Assembly: GCA_025353725.1 (NCBI GenBank)
Contig: JANXOF010000059.1
Span: forward strand, 1-33,421
DNA length: 33,421 nt
Direction: 5' to 3'
Origin: Polyangiaceae bacterium
GTDB lineage: Bacteria; Myxococcota_A; Polyangia; Polyangiales; Polyangiaceae
Below the pieces are notes generated by a model. The model ran no database searches. It saw only the letters and a program-made list of their open reading frames with translations, and had not been told where the DNA came from. A program made the translations under genes and the position numbers. Positions 32,482 to 33,421 of the stretch are shown here, one piece after another (positions within the stretch are counted from its first letter, which is position 1; each line of letters opens with the position of its first letter).

Positions 32482-33386
32482 GCGCTTCGCACCGCGCCGA
32501 GAAGCGAGACGGCCTCCGGACTTATGGGACCATCGAGCGAGGCCGGTCTCCATGCTCGCGCGCCAAGAGCGCGAAGAACGAGCCAAAGCTTTCGACGAAG
32601 GGGCACCACGGCACGCCGCGTGACGGAATCAAAGTCCGCCCGCTTGACGGACTCTCCGATGGCGGAATAGACAAGGCGGGCCGCGCGAATCGCAGTTCGG
32701 CAGTCGCGCGGAAGGTGGGCAATCCCGGCATCTGACGCCGCGTAGAGCCTCGAGGCCTCTTCCAGGAGTTGCGCCGTCACCGCACGAATGGCGCGCGTTG
32801 GGGTGGGCCGCGCGAGAAACTCCTCGCGATTAACGCCCGCGGCGTCGAGCCACTCACCCGGAAGATAGAGGCGGCCACGGCGTGCGTCTTCGCCGACGTC
32901 CCGGGCGATGTTGGTGAGTTGCATCGCCACGCCAAGGTCACAGGCGCGGGCCAGCACGTCGGGCTCACGCCGGCCCATCACGAGCGTCATCATCAGACCC
33001 ACCGTGCCTGCCACGCGAACGCCATACGAACGAACCTCGGCCGCCGTTTCGTAAGTCCGGCCCTGCGCATCCCATTCCATGCCCTCGACGAGCGCGTCCG
33101 GAAGGGCGCGGGGAATGTCAAAGCGCTCGATGATGCCAGCAAAGGAGCGCTCGACGACGGCATTGCTCGGGCGACCCGCGTAAACGCGGTCGAGCCGCGC
33201 GCGAAGTCCGTCGACCGCACGCCGCGCGTCATGGTCGGACGGAGCATCATCCACGGCGTCGTCCGCAAAGCGACAGAACGCATAGAGCGCAAACGTCGGT
33301 TGACGTACGCGTTCGGGCAAGAGGCGCGAAGCGAGGTGGAAAGACTTCGACCCCGCGCGGAGTATCTCTTCGAGCTGAGTCGTCAC
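32478..33386 (-). CDS. crtB: Phytoene synthase
   Basis: This 302-aa protein joins two geranylgeranyl diphosphates to phytoene, the first committed step of carotenoid synthesis. The first Asp-rich motif is DDAVDD (42-47) and the second is in NIARDVGEDARRGRLYLP (Asp163, Asp167); SKSFHLASRLLP (13-24) is also conserved. Squalene synthase is related, but the spacing and context favour CrtB. The start is GTG at 33386, which overlaps a stop at 33383-33385 (GTGA) of a preceding minus-strand frame that leaves the window. The stop overlaps the cyclase start in the same way. Confidence 0.93.
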   Translation of the reverse strand: MTTQLEEILRAGSKSFHLASRLLPERVRQPTFALYAFCRFADDAVDDAPSDHDARRAVDGLRARLDRVYAGRPSNAVVERSFAGIIERFDIPRALPDALVEGMEWDAQGRTYETAAEVRSYGVRVAGTVGLMMTLVMGRREPDVLARACDLGVAMQLTNIARDVGEDARRGRLYLPGEWLDAAGVNREEFLARPTPTRAIRAVTAQLLEEASRLYAASDAGIAHLPRDCRTAIRAARLVYSAIGESVKRADFDSVTRRAVVPLRRKLWLVLRALGARAWRPASLDGPISPEAVSLLGAVRSA

Positions 33387-33421
33387 GACGTCACGTCATT
33401 GGGCCGCGGCGTCGGGCGCCG
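33383..33421 (-). CDS. Possible 3' end of a gene running off the right edge
   Basis: Reading left from the right edge, twelve codons (RRPTPRPNDVTS) are open up to a TGA that overlaps the crtB start as GTGA. All confirmed minus-strand junctions of this cluster have the same form. A preceding cluster gene, for example a phytoene desaturase, is a plausible guess. Twelve codons carry no family information. Confidence 0.3.
   Translation of the reverse strand, partial: RRPTPRPNDVTS

Overview
The window reads as chromosomal DNA of a high-GC Gram-negative bacterium, most likely a myxobacterium (Myxococcota, probably Polyangia). The grounds are GC-rich codon use with many GTG/TTG starts, many outer-membrane and lipoprotein genes, a TonB-domain/TonB-receptor fusion, a KirBac channel, a Tex protein and a carotenoid cluster with crtC, crtD and crtZ. 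This is inferred from gene content; no marker gene or rRNA is present. Rare start codons and 4-base stop/start overlaps are common, and they set several of the starts chosen here.

Layout. (1) 1-1650: a terminator hairpin at the left edge, an IS1634/IS4-like DDE transposase that looks N-terminally truncated, and the amino-terminal stump of a membrane glycosyltransferase whose reading frame breaks at the element. (2) 1997-9421, minus strand: a tight six-gene operon for envelope proteins. In transcription order it holds a PstS-like periplasmic binding protein with a Cys-rich tail, a small lipoprotein, an OprO/P-like porin, a DUF2135-like lipoprotein, a TonB-domain/TonB-dependent-receptor fusion and a last probable lipoprotein. 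I read it as a candidate outer-membrane uptake system without inner-membrane ABC genes and regard it as the best candidate for an undescribed system. It faces a cyclic-nucleotide-binding/PilZ-like gene across a spacer full of inverted repeats. (3) 10.5-18.7 kb: mostly housekeeping genes (tex, an alpha/beta hydrolase, a KirBac potassium channel, an orphan response regulator, trpB-trpA) and a heptamer tandem repeat. (4) 18.8-26.2 kb: a GH13 lipoprotein, a metallophosphoesterase, a hypothetical protein, a MerR-TPR protein, and a nitrilase-family amidohydrolase paired with a long-chain acyl-CoA synthetase. (5) 26.3-33.4 kb: a carotenoid cluster.

The carotenoid cluster has crtD, crtC, a GT2/GT21-like glycosyltransferase and crtZ on the plus strand. 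A PlsC-like acyltransferase, a CruA-type lycopene cyclase and crtB (phytoene synthase) lie on the minus strand. Together they could make a cyclised, hydroxylated carotenoid that is glycosylated and then acylated, as in the carotenoid glycoside esters known from myxobacteria. Two features are odd. The acyltransferase gene lies wholly antisense within the open reading frame of the glycosyltransferase. Five junctions in the cluster, on both strands, use the same GTGA stop/start overlap.

No rRNA, tRNA, CRISPR array or phage module was recognised.
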